Shown one piece after another: positions 53,378-62,970 of a DNA stretch of 64,000 bases. Source of the stretch: Acinetobacter rongchengensis (GTDB taxonomy: Bacteria > Pseudomonadota > Gammaproteobacteria > Pseudomonadales > Moraxellaceae); NCBI RefSeq assembly GCF_003611475.1, contig NZ_RAXT01000004.1, positions 62,001 through 126,000 of the forward strand, written 5' to 3'. The position numbers and the translations under genes are program-made. The first letter of the stretch is position 1. Each line of letters opens with the position of its first letter. The notes below the pieces were generated by a model, which was given only the letters and a program-made list of their open reading frames with translations, was not told the origin of the DNA and made no database searches.

Positions 53378-54619
53378 ATGAAAACAGAGAGTTCCAAAGC
53401 CAACAGTATTTTGATCTCAAGTACCTTGTCTTTTACCGTATGTTTTATGGTGTGGATGGTCTTTGCCGTTCTCGGTATCCCCATCAAAGAAAAGCTAGGT
53501 CTAAGTCAGACTGAGTTTGGTATTTTAGCTGCAATGCCGGTGTTATCAGGCTCATTGTCTCGAGTACCCTTGGGGATTTGGACGGATCGTTATGGCGGTC
53601 GCATCGTATTTTTTTGTTTAATGTTGTTTTGTATCCCAGCGATTTTCCTATTGCAGTATGCTCATAGTTATTGGCAATTTCTTGCATTAGGGTTATGGAT
53701 GGGGCTGATTGGTGGCTCATTTTCAGTCGGGACACCTTATATTGCTCGTTGGTTTGATCGCCAACATCAGGGCTTTGCCATGGGGATCTTCGGCGCAGGA
53801 AATGCAGGCAGTGCATTAAATAAGTTTATCGCACCTGCATTGATTCTGACCTTCGGCTGGACGATGGTTCCCACCGTTTACACCTTGATTTTATTAGGTG
53901 CAGCGATTGTTTTCTGGTTTACCACGTATACAGACCCTGCGCATCTTGTTCCCTCCAATGTCAAACTATCCGATCAGCTTCGTTTGATGAAAAATCCTGC
54001 CGTACTGCGTTATAGCCAATATTACTCAGTGGTCTTTGGTGGTTATGTCGGACTGGCGCTCTGGATGGTGAACTATTACGTTCAAGAGTATGGTTTTGAT
54101 CTTACGCATGCTGCGTTTCTTGCAGCCTGTTTCTCCCTACCTGGTGGTGTCTTGCGTGCTTTAGGTGGCTGGTTATCTGATAAATATGGTGCGTACAAAG
54201 TGACTTGGGCAGTCATGTGGGTCTGCTGGGTTACGTTCTTTATCTTGTCCTATCCTCAGACGGCGATGGTCATTGAAACGGTCAGTGGTCCTATGCAGTT
54301 CAGCATTCATATCAATGCGACATTATTTACGTTCTTATTGTTCATCGTTGGTATTGCTATGGCGATTGGGAAAGCATCGGTCTTTAAATTTATTGCTGAT
54401 GATTTTCCAAATGATATTGGTGCGGTATCAGGTGTTGTTGGATTGGCTGGTGGTTTGGGTGGATTCTTGCTCCCGATTCTATTTGGGATGCTGGTTGACT
54501 TTACGGGAATCCGCTCAAGTGCGTTTATGCTGCTCTACGGCTGTGTTTGTGTCAGTTTGATCTGGATGCATTATTCATTCAAACCATTACAAAAAAAACA
54601 AATTCTTAATCAAGGTTAA
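53378..54619 (+). CDS. narK: Nitrate/nitrite MFS transporter, NarK type 1
   Basis: A 413-residue MFS transporter with 12 predicted membrane segments. The nitrate signatures of the NNP family are visible: 'GIFGAGNAGSALNKF' in TM5 and 'GAVSGVVGLAGGLGGFLLP' in TM11; 'RVPLGIWTDRYGGR' is the MFS loop 2-3 motif. ATG 53378 has AGGGA seven bases upstream and is preferred over ATG 53372. Type 1 NarK proteins are proton-nitrate symporters. It is the first gene of the two-transporter unit and is followed 10 bases later by the second transporter. Confidence 0.92.
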   Translation: MKTESSKANSILISSTLSFTVCFMVWMVFAVLGIPIKEKLGLSQTEFGILAAMPVLSGSLSRVPLGIWTDRYGGRIVFFCLMLFCIPAIFLLQYAHSYWQFLALGLWMGLIGGSFSVGTPYIARWFDRQHQGFAMGIFGAGNAGSALNKFIAPALILTFGWTMVPTVYTLILLGAAIVFWFTTYTDPAHLVPSNVKLSDQLRLMKNPAVLRYSQYYSVVFGGYVGLALWMVNYYVQEYGFDLTHAAFLAACFSLPGGVLRALGGWLSDKYGAYKVTWAVMWVCWVTFFILSYPQTAMVIETVSGPMQFSIHINATLFTFLLFIVGIAMAIGKASVFKFIADDFPNDIGAVSGVVGLAGGLGGFLLPILFGMLVDFTGIRSSAFMLLYGCVCVSLIWMHYSFKPLQKKQILNQG

Positions 54620-54629
54620 AGGTGTCATC

Positions 54630-56012
54630 ATGGCTAAAAATTTATCAGTTTGGCAACCTGAAAATGAACAATTCTGGAAGCAAACGGGTCGTGCAATTGC
54701 TCGGCGTAATCTCTGGATTTCTGTCCCTGCACTCCTTCTCGCCTTTGCTATTTGGCAAGTCTGGAGTGTATCCGTTGTAAAGTTACCCACCATTGGTTTT
54801 GAGTACAGTAAGAATCAACTCTTTTGGTTAGCTGCATTACCTGCACTGTCTGGTGCAACGTTAAGGATTTTCTATTCCTTCGTGGTGCCTATCTTTGGCG
54901 GGCGGCGCTGGACGGCGATTTCTACAGCGAGTCTTCTCATTCCTGCGATTGGGTTAGGATTTGCAGTACAAAATCCTGAGACAAGTTATACCACGATGGT
55001 CATTTTGGCACTCTTGTGTGGATTTGGTGGGGCAAACTTTAGTTCTTCCATGTCCAATATTAGCTTTTTCTTTCCAAAATCTGAAAAAGGGAATGCGTTG
55101 GGAATTAATGCTGGATTGGGAAATTTAGGGGTTTCGACTGTTCAGTTCGTGGTACCGATTGTCATTACGTTTGCACTGTTTGGTGCGATGGGTGGTGCAT
55201 CACAAACTGCGACATTACCTGATGGCTCAACACAACAAATTTGGCTGCAAAATGCAGGGTTTGTCTGGGTTCCTTTTATTATTTTAGCGACCTTATGTGC
55301 TTGGTTTGGAATGAATGATATTGATTCAGCCAAAGCATCCTTTAAAGATCAAGCGGTGATTTTTAAACGTAAACATAACTGGTTAATGTGCTGGTTGTAT
55401 ATTGGTACGTTTGGTTCTTTCATCGGTTTTTCTGCGGGTTTTGCTTTATTAACCAAGCAAGTGTTTCCTGAAATTGACCCGACAAAATATGCTTTTTTTG
55501 GTCCACTGATTGGTGCATTAATGCGTGTTGTTGGTGGATGGTTATCTGACCGCTTCTCTGCGTCCAAGGTCACACAGGCAAGTTTTCTGCTGATGATTAT
55601 TGCGGTGATTGGTGTGATTCATTTTATGCCTCAAGACGGTGTCGGTGGTTCATTCTCAGGATTCTTTGCCTGCTTTATGGTGTTGTTTGCAGCAACGGGT
55701 GTGGGTAATGCTTCAACATTTGCACAAGCACCACGTATTTTTGCTGCATTACACCGTAAACATGCTCAGGCGTATGGTTTATCCGAGGCTGAAGCGGATG
55801 GAAATGCAACAAAAGAGTCTGCCGCAGTTGTTGGTTTTATGGGGGCGATTGGTGCATATGGTGGTTTCTTTATTCCAAAAAGTTTTGGTACCTCGATTGA
55901 TATGACGGGCAGTGCCTACGCTGCACTGATTTGTTTTATCATCTTTTATGTGTGCTGTATTCTCATCAATTGGTGGTTTTATGCGCGCAAAAATGCCGAA
56001 GTACGGTGTTAA
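54630..56012 (+). CDS. Nitrate/nitrite MFS transporter, NarK type 2
   Basis: A 460-residue NNP-family transporter with 12 membrane segments and the nitrate signature 'NALGINAGLGNLGVSTVQF' in TM5 and 'ESAAVVGFMGAIGAYGGFFI' in TM11. Longer than its partner, with a soluble loop around residues 190-215. Type 2 NarK proteins exchange nitrate for nitrite across the inner membrane. The pairing of one type 1 and one type 2 carrier is typical of respiratory nitrate reduction. A strong terminator follows. Confidence 0.92.
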   Translation: MAKNLSVWQPENEQFWKQTGRAIARRNLWISVPALLLAFAIWQVWSVSVVKLPTIGFEYSKNQLFWLAALPALSGATLRIFYSFVVPIFGGRRWTAISTASLLIPAIGLGFAVQNPETSYTTMVILALLCGFGGANFSSSMSNISFFFPKSEKGNALGINAGLGNLGVSTVQFVVPIVITFALFGAMGGASQTATLPDGSTQQIWLQNAGFVWVPFIILATLCAWFGMNDIDSAKASFKDQAVIFKRKHNWLMCWLYIGTFGSFIGFSAGFALLTKQVFPEIDPTKYAFFGPLIGALMRVVGGWLSDRFSASKVTQASFLLMIIAVIGVIHFMPQDGVGGSFSGFFACFMVLFAATGVGNASTFAQAPRIFAALHRKHAQAYGLSEAEADGNATKESAAVVGFMGAIGAYGGFFIPKSFGTSIDMTGSAYAALICFIIFYVCCILINWWFYARKNAEVRC

Positions 56013-56070
56013 ATAATCGGAGACTATATTTTCATAACCCATTGAGAAATTAAAGTTTCATATTTCCAAC

Positions 56071-56104
56071 AAGCACTTTATGATATTGTAAAGTGCTTTT
56101 TTTT
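56071..56104 (+). terminator. Terminator of the nitrate transporter operon
   Basis: AGCACTTTA (56072-56080) pairs perfectly with TAAAGTGCT (56089-56097), followed by eight T. narG must therefore have its own promoter. Confidence 0.9.
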
Positions 56105-56139
56105 CAAAAGAACTAGCCCACCTCCCCAAAAGTACTTAG
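56105..56139 (+). promoter_or_regulatory. Shared nitrate-block upstream element, narG copy
   Basis: CAAAAGAACTAG-N5-CTCC-N9-CTTAG, identical in pattern and spacing to 53256-53290. A TACCTCT at about 56166-56172 fits the NarL heptamer, but no second, paired heptamer was seen. Confidence 0.6.
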
Positions 56140-56241
56140 TGATTCCCCTCTCCCATCGCTACCTCTGACCAATAGTTGATTATTTTGCCAATTTGTACAA
56201 TGACTTCATAACCATTAGACCCGTGACCGACGGAGAGTTTC

Positions 56242-59200
56242 ATGAGTCATTTTTTAGATCGTTTAAACTTTTTGAGTCATACCACCGAGACCTTTTCTGA
56301 AGGTCATGGCAGTGTTACCAATGAAAGCCGAGCTTGGGAAAAAGCATACCGTAATCGCTGGAGTCACGACAAAGTCGTGCGCTCTACACATGGTGTAAAT
56401 TGTACAGGTTCTTGTAGTTGGAAAGTTTTTGTTAAAAATGGACTAATTACTTGGGAGTTGCAACAAACCAATTATCCTCGTACTCGTCCTGATTTACCCA
56501 ACCATGAACCACGCGGTTGTCCTCGTGGCGCATCGTATAGCTGGTATGTTTATTCTGCACAGCGTGTTAAATATCCAATGATGCGGGGACATCTTGCCAA
56601 ATTATGGCGCAGTGTTCGTCAAACCCGTGATCCAATTTCAGCATGGGAGCACATTACCAGCAATCCTGAATTGGCCAATTCCTATAAATCAAAACGTGGT
56701 TTAGGTGGTTTTGTCCGTAGTACTTGGGATGAAGCTTATGAGCTGATTGCTGCTGCGAATGCCTATACGATTAAAACCTATGGTCCTGACCGTGTATTTG
56801 GTTTCTCCCCTATTCCAGCAATGTCGATGGTCAGTTATGCCGCAGGGAGTCGTTATTTAAGTCTGATTGGTGGTGTACCGCTGTCTTTCTATGACTGGTA
56901 CTGTGATTTGCCTCCATCAAGCCCACAAATTTGGGGCGAGCAAACTGACGTTGCCGAATCCGCAGACTGGTACAACTCAACATTCCTGATGGTTTGGGGA
57001 TCTAACATTCCAATGACACGTACTCCTGATGCGCACTTCTATACTGAAGTCCGTTATAAAGGGACAAAAACCGTCGCTGTCTCTGCTGACTATGGTGAAA
57101 TGGTCAAATTCAGTGATATCTGGCTTGCACCAAAACAAGGAACCGATGCGGCTCTTGCGATGGCAATGGGTCATGTGATTCTCAAAGAATTCCATTTAAC
57201 CAACCCGTCTGATTATTTTACCGACTACTGTCGTCGTCTGACTGACATGCCTGTTTTAGTGACATTAAATGCAAAGAATGATAGCTACACGCCAGGATAT
57301 TACCTACGTGCCAGCCAGTTAAATAATGAATTTAATGAAACAAATAATCCGGAATGGAAAACCCTTGTTATTGATGAAAATACAGGTGAACTCGCTGCAC
57401 CAAAAGGTTCAGTTGGTTTCCGTTGGGGTGAAAAAGGCAAATGGAATCTGAAAGATGAGCGAAGCGATGGCACAAACATCAAAGCTCAACTCAGTCTGAT
57501 AAACCATCATGATGAAGTCATTGATGTGGCTTTTGATTACTTTGGTGGTAAAGATGCCAATGATGTGATGATTCGCAAAGTCCCTGTGAAAAAAATCCAA
57601 CTGGAAAATGGCGAAACCTGCTACGTCGCAACAGTATTCGACTTGTCTGTTGCCAACTATGGTATTGACCGTGGTCTAGGTGGTGGGAATGTTGCAGCCA
57701 GTTATGCGGATGATATTCCATATACACCGGCTTGGCAGGAAAAACACACTGGTGTGCCTGCTGACAAGGTCATCCGTGTTGCCCGTGAGTTTGCCCAAAA
57801 TGCGCATGACAGTCATGGTAAATCCATGGTCATCGTCGGTGCAGGTCTAAACCACTGGTATCACATGGACATGTCATATCGTGGCATTATCAATATGCTG
57901 ATGATGTGTGGTTGTGTCGGTCAATCTGGTGGTGGATGGTGTCACTATGTTGGACAAGAAAAATTGCGTCCACAAACCGGCTGGGCACCACTTGCCTTTG
58001 CATCAGACTGGGTACGTCCATCACGTCAAATGAACGGAACATCGTTCTTCTATGCGCACACCAGTCAATGGCGTCATGAAAAATTGGGCATGGATGAAAT
58101 CCTAGCACCGACACAAGGTCATGAACTGACCAATATGTCGATGATTGACTACAATGCCAAATCTGAGCGTCTAGGCTGGTTGCCTTCTGCACCACAGCTT
58201 TCAGTCAACCCAATCAACATTACCAAAGATGCCAAAGCTCAAGGTAAAGACGCTGTAGCGTATACGGTTGATGGTCTGAAAAATGGCACGATTGATATGT
58301 CCTGTAATGACCCTGACAATCCAGCCAACTTCCCTCGTAATCTCTTCGTCTGGCGTTCAAATATTCTAGGTTCATCAGGCAAAGGACATGAGTATTTCCT
58401 CAAGTACTTACTCGGCACACAAAATGCCTTAATGTGTAATGAAGATGGCTGTATTAAGCCACAGGAAATCACCGTACGCCCTGCTGCTGAAGGTAAGCTG
58501 GATTTATTGACGGTTCTTGACTTCCGTATGTCAACGACTTGTCTATATGCCGATGTGGTACTTCCAACGGCAACATGGTATGAAAAAGATGATCTGAATA
58601 CCTCAGATATGCATCCATTTATTCACCCCCTCAGTGAAGCGGTACAACCGCTTTGGGAAAGTAAATCTGACTGGGAAATCTATAAAGGTCTAGCGAAAAA
58701 ATTCTCTGAAATTTCAAAAGACTATCTTGGTGTGCAACAAGACATCGTGCTCACACCATTGATGCATGATACGCCTCAAGAATTGGGACAACCTTTTGAT
58801 GCCAAAGACTGGAAAAAAGGTGAATGTGAACCGATTCCAGGCAAAACCATGCCAGCCATGACCGTTGTTGAGCGTGACTATGGCGCAATCTACGATAAAT
58901 ATACGTCGATTGGACCATTATTAGAAAAAGTCGGTAACGGCGGTAAAGGGATCAGTTGGGAAACCAAACACGAAGTCGATATCTTACGTGGACTGAATCA
59001 GGTCGAACATCATGGTATTGCCAAAGGTCAACCAAAACTCAATACCGCCATTGATGCTGCTGAGATGATTCTGACTCTCGCCCCTGAAACCAATGGTCAT
59101 GTTGCCGTTAAAGCATGGGCAGCATTATCACAAGCCACAGGTATTGACCATACCCACCTTGCCTTACCGCGTGAGCACGATGCGATTCGATTCCGTGATG

Positions 59201-59943
59201 TACAGGCTCAACCGCGTAAAATTATTTCCTCACCAACATGGTCTGGTTTAGAGAGTGAAGAAGTCAGTTATAACGCAGGTTATACCAATGTACATGAGTT
59301 GATTCCATGGAGAACCATCACAGGTCGTCAACAATTCTATCAAGATCACCAGTGGATGCGTGCGTTTGGTGAAGGCTTCTGTGTTTACAAACCTGCGGTC
59401 GATCTGAAAACCACAGCGAAAGTCTTAGGACATTATCCAAATGGTGAAAAAGAGATTGTCCTGAACTTCATCACACCGCACCAAAAATGGGGAATTCACA
59501 GTACCTATTCAGACAACCTGCGGATGTTGACCTTATCTCGTGGTGGTCCACATGTCTGGATTTCTGAAATTGACGCCAAAAAAGCTGGCATTGTCGACAA
59601 TGACTGGGTTGAAGTCTTTAACATCAACGGCACCATTGCAGCACGTGTTGTGGTCAGTCAACGTGTACCAGAAACCATGATCTTGATGTACCACGCTCAG
59701 GAAAAAATCATTAACGTCCCAGGCGCACAAGTCTCAGGTAAACGTGGTGGTATCCATAACTCAGTCACCAGAACGGTACTTAAACCAACACACATGATTG
59801 GTGGTTATGCTCAGCAGGCTTGGGGATTCAACTACTACGGTACGGTGGGAACCAATCGTGATGAGTTTGTCATCATTCGTAAAATGACCAAGATCGACTG
59901 GATGGATACACCTGTCTCAGGTCATCCCCAACAAGAAGCCTAA
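56242..59943 (+). CDS. narG: Respiratory nitrate reductase alpha subunit
   Basis: A 1233-residue molybdopterin enzyme. The N-terminal FS0 [4Fe-4S] ligands His50, Cys54, Cys58 and Cys93 agree with E. coli NarG. 'MVWGSNIPMTRTPDAHFYTE' and 'FRMSTTCLYADVVLPTATWY' are Mo-bisMGD-binding regions. It reduces nitrate to nitrite on the cytoplasmic face of the inner membrane with NarH and NarI. No twin-arginine export signal is needed beyond the remnant common to NarG. Length is near the usual 1245. First gene of narGHJI. Confidence 0.97.
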   Translation: MSHFLDRLNFLSHTTETFSEGHGSVTNESRAWEKAYRNRWSHDKVVRSTHGVNCTGSCSWKVFVKNGLITWELQQTNYPRTRPDLPNHEPRGCPRGASYSWYVYSAQRVKYPMMRGHLAKLWRSVRQTRDPISAWEHITSNPELANSYKSKRGLGGFVRSTWDEAYELIAAANAYTIKTYGPDRVFGFSPIPAMSMVSYAAGSRYLSLIGGVPLSFYDWYCDLPPSSPQIWGEQTDVAESADWYNSTFLMVWGSNIPMTRTPDAHFYTEVRYKGTKTVAVSADYGEMVKFSDIWLAPKQGTDAALAMAMGHVILKEFHLTNPSDYFTDYCRRLTDMPVLVTLNAKNDSYTPGYYLRASQLNNEFNETNNPEWKTLVIDENTGELAAPKGSVGFRWGEKGKWNLKDERSDGTNIKAQLSLINHHDEVIDVAFDYFGGKDANDVMIRKVPVKKIQLENGETCYVATVFDLSVANYGIDRGLGGGNVAASYADDIPYTPAWQEKHTGVPADKVIRVAREFAQNAHDSHGKSMVIVGAGLNHWYHMDMSYRGIINMLMMCGCVGQSGGGWCHYVGQEKLRPQTGWAPLAFASDWVRPSRQMNGTSFFYAHTSQWRHEKLGMDEILAPTQGHELTNMSMIDYNAKSERLGWLPSAPQLSVNPINITKDAKAQGKDAVAYTVDGLKNGTIDMSCNDPDNPANFPRNLFVWRSNILGSSGKGHEYFLKYLLGTQNALMCNEDGCIKPQEITVRPAAEGKLDLLTVLDFRMSTTCLYADVVLPTATWYEKDDLNTSDMHPFIHPLSEAVQPLWESKSDWEIYKGLAKKFSEISKDYLGVQQDIVLTPLMHDTPQELGQPFDAKDWKKGECEPIPGKTMPAMTVVERDYGAIYDKYTSIGPLLEKVGNGGKGISWETKHEVDILRGLNQVEHHGIAKGQPKLNTAIDAAEMILTLAPETNGHVAVKAWAALSQATGIDHTHLALPREHDAIRFRDVQAQPRKIISSPTWSGLESEEVSYNAGYTNVHELIPWRTITGRQQFYQDHQWMRAFGEGFCVYKPAVDLKTTAKVLGHYPNGEKEIVLNFITPHQKWGIHSTYSDNLRMLTLSRGGPHVWISEIDAKKAGIVDNDWVEVFNINGTIAARVVVSQRVPETMILMYHAQEKIINVPGAQVSGKRGGIHNSVTRTVLKPTHMIGGYAQQAWGFNYYGTVGTNRDEFVIIRKMTKIDWMDTPVSGHPQQEA

Positions 59944-59963
59944 ATCAAGATAAGGAAAATGAT

Positions 59964-61505
59964 ATGAAAATCAGAGCACAAATTGGTATGGTGCTAAACC
60001 TTGATAAATGCATAGGCTGCCATACGTGTTCCATCACCTGTAAAAATGTGTGGACAAGCCGTGATGGGGTTGAATACGCATGGTTCAATAACGTTGAGAC
60101 CAAACCTGGGATTGGTTACCCAAAACAATGGGAAAATCAAAACATTCATAAAGGTGGCTGGATTCGCAAATCCAATGGCAAACTTGAGTTAAAGCAAGGA
60201 AGTAAGTTAAAAATCTTGGCAAATATCTTTGCCAATCCAAACTTGCCAAGTATTGACCAATATTACGAACCTTTTACCTATGATTATGAGCATTTACAAA
60301 ATGCTCCCGAAATGCCGACGCCACCGTCTGCCCGTCCTGTTTCGGTAATTACGGGTAAAAAAATGGACAAGATCCATTGGGGTCCAAACTGGGAAGATGA
60401 TCTAGGCGGTGAATTCGAACAACGTGCAAAAGATGAGTTGTTCGAAGGCATCCAAAAAGAAATGTATTCGACCTTTGAAAATACCTTCATGATGTACTTG
60501 CCACGCCTGTGCGAGCATTGTTTAAATCCAGCCTGTGTTGCCTCTTGCCCATCCGGTTCGATCTACAAACGTGAAGAAGACGGGATCGTCCTGATCGATC
60601 AAGATAAATGTCGTGGCTGGCGCATGTGTGTTTCAGGCTGCCCATACAAAAAAATCTACTACAACTGGACCAGTGGTAAAGCAGAAAAATGTGTGTTCTG
60701 TTATCCACGTATCGAATCAGGTGAACCAACGATTTGTTCCGAAAGTTGCGTCGGTCGTATTCGTTATCTTGGTGTTCTTCTCTATGATGCAGACAAAATT
60801 GAACAAGCTGCAACCACAGAAGATGAACAAGATCTTTATCAAGCACAATTGGATGTCTTCCTGAATCCACATGACCCTGCGATACAAGCAGAAGCCTTAA
60901 AACAAGGTATTCCACAATCGTGGGTTGATGCAGCACAAAACTCACCTGTGTATCGTATGGCAATGGAATGGAAAGTCGCCTTCCCACTGCACCCAGAATA
61001 TAGAACCCTGCCAATGGTTTGGTATATCCCACCATTGTCACCGATCCAATCTGCCGTAGAAAGTGGTGTGATTGGTAAACATGGTTTAATTCCAGATGTC
61101 AAAGATTTGCGTATCCCATTGCAATACTTGGCAAATTTATTGACTGCTGGAAAAGAAGAGCCTGTTCTGGATGCACTAGAAACCATGCTCACCATGCGTC
61201 GATATATGCGCCAAAAGAATGTACCCCAGCCGAATATCAGTGTTGATGAAATTCTGCAAGGCACACATCTTACAGGTGAACAAATCGAAGAAATGTATCA
61301 AATCATGGCGATTGCAAACTACGAAGATCGTTTCGTGATTCCAACATCACACAAAGAATATGCTGAAGATGCATTTGGTGACAAAGGTGCCTGTGGTTTT
61401 AGCTTCGGTAATGGTTGTGCAGATGGCGCATCATCGCAAAGTTTATTTGGTCAAAACAAAGCTTCTCCAACGATCTTTTTTAGTACACGGGGAGAGAAAA
61501 AATAA
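59964..61505 (+). CDS. narH: Respiratory nitrate reductase beta subunit
   Basis: A 513-residue iron-sulfur protein. First cluster motif 'DKCIGCHTCSITCKNVW' (Cys16, 19, 22, 26), second 'CEHCLNPACVASCPSGSI', third 'CRGWRMCVSGCPYKK', where a Trp replaces the first-series Cys to give the [3Fe-4S] cluster, and 'CVFCYPRIESGEPTICSESC'. It passes electrons from the NarI hemes to NarG. It follows narG by 20 bases and overlaps narJ by one base. Confidence 0.97.
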   Translation: MKIRAQIGMVLNLDKCIGCHTCSITCKNVWTSRDGVEYAWFNNVETKPGIGYPKQWENQNIHKGGWIRKSNGKLELKQGSKLKILANIFANPNLPSIDQYYEPFTYDYEHLQNAPEMPTPPSARPVSVITGKKMDKIHWGPNWEDDLGGEFEQRAKDELFEGIQKEMYSTFENTFMMYLPRLCEHCLNPACVASCPSGSIYKREEDGIVLIDQDKCRGWRMCVSGCPYKKIYYNWTSGKAEKCVFCYPRIESGEPTICSESCVGRIRYLGVLLYDADKIEQAATTEDEQDLYQAQLDVFLNPHDPAIQAEALKQGIPQSWVDAAQNSPVYRMAMEWKVAFPLHPEYRTLPMVWYIPPLSPIQSAVESGVIGKHGLIPDVKDLRIPLQYLANLLTAGKEEPVLDALETMLTMRRYMRQKNVPQPNISVDEILQGTHLTGEQIEEMYQIMAIANYEDRFVIPTSHKEYAEDAFGDKGACGFSFGNGCADGASSQSLFGQNKASPTIFFSTRGEKK

Positions 61506-62167
61506 TGAATGCCTATAAATTATGCTCTGCCTTACTGGCCTATCCGTCCAGTGAATTGCAAGCGGCGATCGATCAAGAGATTCTGCCTCAATTAGCACAG
61601 CATCCTGATTGGAGTGCCATGTTAATGCCGTTGTTGCGTTATATGGCAGATACGGATCTGATTGAAGTGCAAGAAAATTATGTTGCAACCTTTGATCGCA
61701 ATCCAAGCCATTCACTGCATCTTTTTGAGCATTTACATGGAGAAAATCGTGATCGTGGTGAAGCGATGGTGAATTTACTTCAGGAATATCAACAACAAGG
61801 ATTTGAACCTCAGGGATATGAATTACCGGATTATTTGCCGTTATTTTTGGAATTTTTATCCCTGCAAGAGACTGAACAAGCCACCTATTTACTGAATGAA
61901 GCAATTCATGTCATTCATTATGTTGCTGAAAAATTGCATGAACATGAATCTAAATATGCAAGTGTACTGGCTTTGGTCGTGAGTTTGGCGACGGTTGAGC
62001 CTCAACCACTTACGGTTTCTCCTGTCCGTGATATGGATGAAGCATTAGAGATGTTTGGTCCAACAGTCGATGGTGTAGAACCATTATTGACACCAAAACC
62101 TGATGATATTCAGATTGTTAAGATTTCTCCACGACGCTCAGTAGCTGATAATATGGGAGTAAAATAA
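61505..62167 (+). CDS. narJ: Nitrate reductase assembly chaperone
   Basis: A 220-residue TorD/NarJ-type chaperone. The helical N-terminal part 'LCSALLAYPSSELQAAI' and 'LFEHLHGENRDRGEAMVNLL' and 'ELPDYLPLFLEFLS' are diagnostic. It helps insert the molybdenum cofactor into NarG and attach NarGH to the membrane; not part of the final enzyme. Start ATG overlaps the narH stop by one base, and its stop overlaps narI in the same way (TAATG). Confidence 0.95.
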   Translation: MNAYKLCSALLAYPSSELQAAIDQEILPQLAQHPDWSAMLMPLLRYMADTDLIEVQENYVATFDRNPSHSLHLFEHLHGENRDRGEAMVNLLQEYQQQGFEPQGYELPDYLPLFLEFLSLQETEQATYLLNEAIHVIHYVAEKLHEHESKYASVLALVVSLATVEPQPLTVSPVRDMDEALEMFGPTVDGVEPLLTPKPDDIQIVKISPRRSVADNMGVK

Positions 62168-62856
62168 TGAATACTTTGCATCAATTTATTTTTGGGATTT
62201 ACCCATATATTGCGCTGAGTATCTTCTTGCTCGGGAGTTTAATGCGCTTTGAGCGTGAGCAATACAGTTGGAAAAGTGAATCAAGCCAGCTTCTGTATCA
62301 AGGTCAATTACGACTTGGCAGCATTCTCTTCCATGTCGGAATTATTGGACTGTTCTTCGGACATTTATTTGGTTTATTAACCCCTGTTGCCGTATGGGAT
62401 TCTTTGGGCATTGCGCATGGCTCCAAGCAAATTTTTGCTATGGCAGCAGGCGGTATCATGGGAACCATTTGTCTTATAGGACTGGTGATTCTTATGATTC
62501 GCCGTTTTAGCTCAGATCGTCTGAGTGCCAATACAACTTGGCGTGATAAGCTGGTTTTGATCTGGATCTTTGTCACCTTGTTACTGGGCTTATCCACTAT
62601 CTTTGTCTCAGCACAACATACCGATGGTCATGAAATGGTGTTACTCATGACTTGGGCACAGCATATCGTGACTTTTAATGGCGATGCAGCATCGTATATT
62701 GTCGATGCGAGTTGGTTGTTTAAACTGCATATGTTTATGGGAATGAGCTTGTTTATTATTTTCCCATTTACTCGTCTTGTGCATGTGTGGAGTGGTTTTG
62801 GTTCTGTGACCTATCTCTTTAGAAGCCCTCAATTGGTACGTCGTCGTCGCCGTTAA
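62167..62856 (+). CDS. narI: Respiratory nitrate reductase gamma subunit (cytochrome b)
   Basis: A 229-residue membrane protein with five predicted segments. The heme ligands correspond to His56 and His66 ('ILFHVGIIGLFFGHLFGL') and a C-terminal pair 18 residues apart in 'KLHMFMGMSLFII' and 'LVHVWSG', as in E. coli (56/66 and 187/205). It oxidises quinol in the inner membrane and delivers electrons to NarH. Last gene of narGHJI. Confidence 0.96.
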   Translation: MNTLHQFIFGIYPYIALSIFLLGSLMRFEREQYSWKSESSQLLYQGQLRLGSILFHVGIIGLFFGHLFGLLTPVAVWDSLGIAHGSKQIFAMAAGGIMGTICLIGLVILMIRRFSSDRLSANTTWRDKLVLIWIFVTLLLGLSTIFVSAQHTDGHEMVLLMTWAQHIVTFNGDAASYIVDASWLFKLHMFMGMSLFIIFPFTRLVHVWSGFGSVTYLFRSPQLVRRRRR

Positions 62857-62870
62857 GGATACAACTGATT

Positions 62871-62940
62871 TTACCGCACGATAAATGTCCATCCATTGCC
62901 CCAGAGCTGGTTCAATGTGATGGGCACTATAGTGCGGTAA
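62871..62940 (+). other. Long structured hairpin between narI and moeB
   Basis: TTACCGCAC (62871-62879) pairs with GTGCGGTAA (62932-62940). Inside, TGTCCATC-CATTG pairs with CAATG-TGATGGGCA in 13 pairs with one G-T and one bulged base, and a small CCA/TGG stem closes the tip. T residues follow only eight bases later, so it may be a terminator, an mRNA processing site or a cis-acting RNA. Confidence 0.6.
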
Positions 62941-62970
62941 ATTGATATTTTTTATTCAACGAGTGACAGT

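Noticed and set aside
60487-61264. Antisense frames of 140-184 codons within narH
   Set aside because: narH is intact with all Cys motifs; the antisense products have no family pattern.
62871-62940. Moco riboswitch before the cofactor genes
   Set aside because: I could not match the multi-stem core expected for that riboswitch; the element is mainly one long hairpin, so it is reported as unassigned structure.
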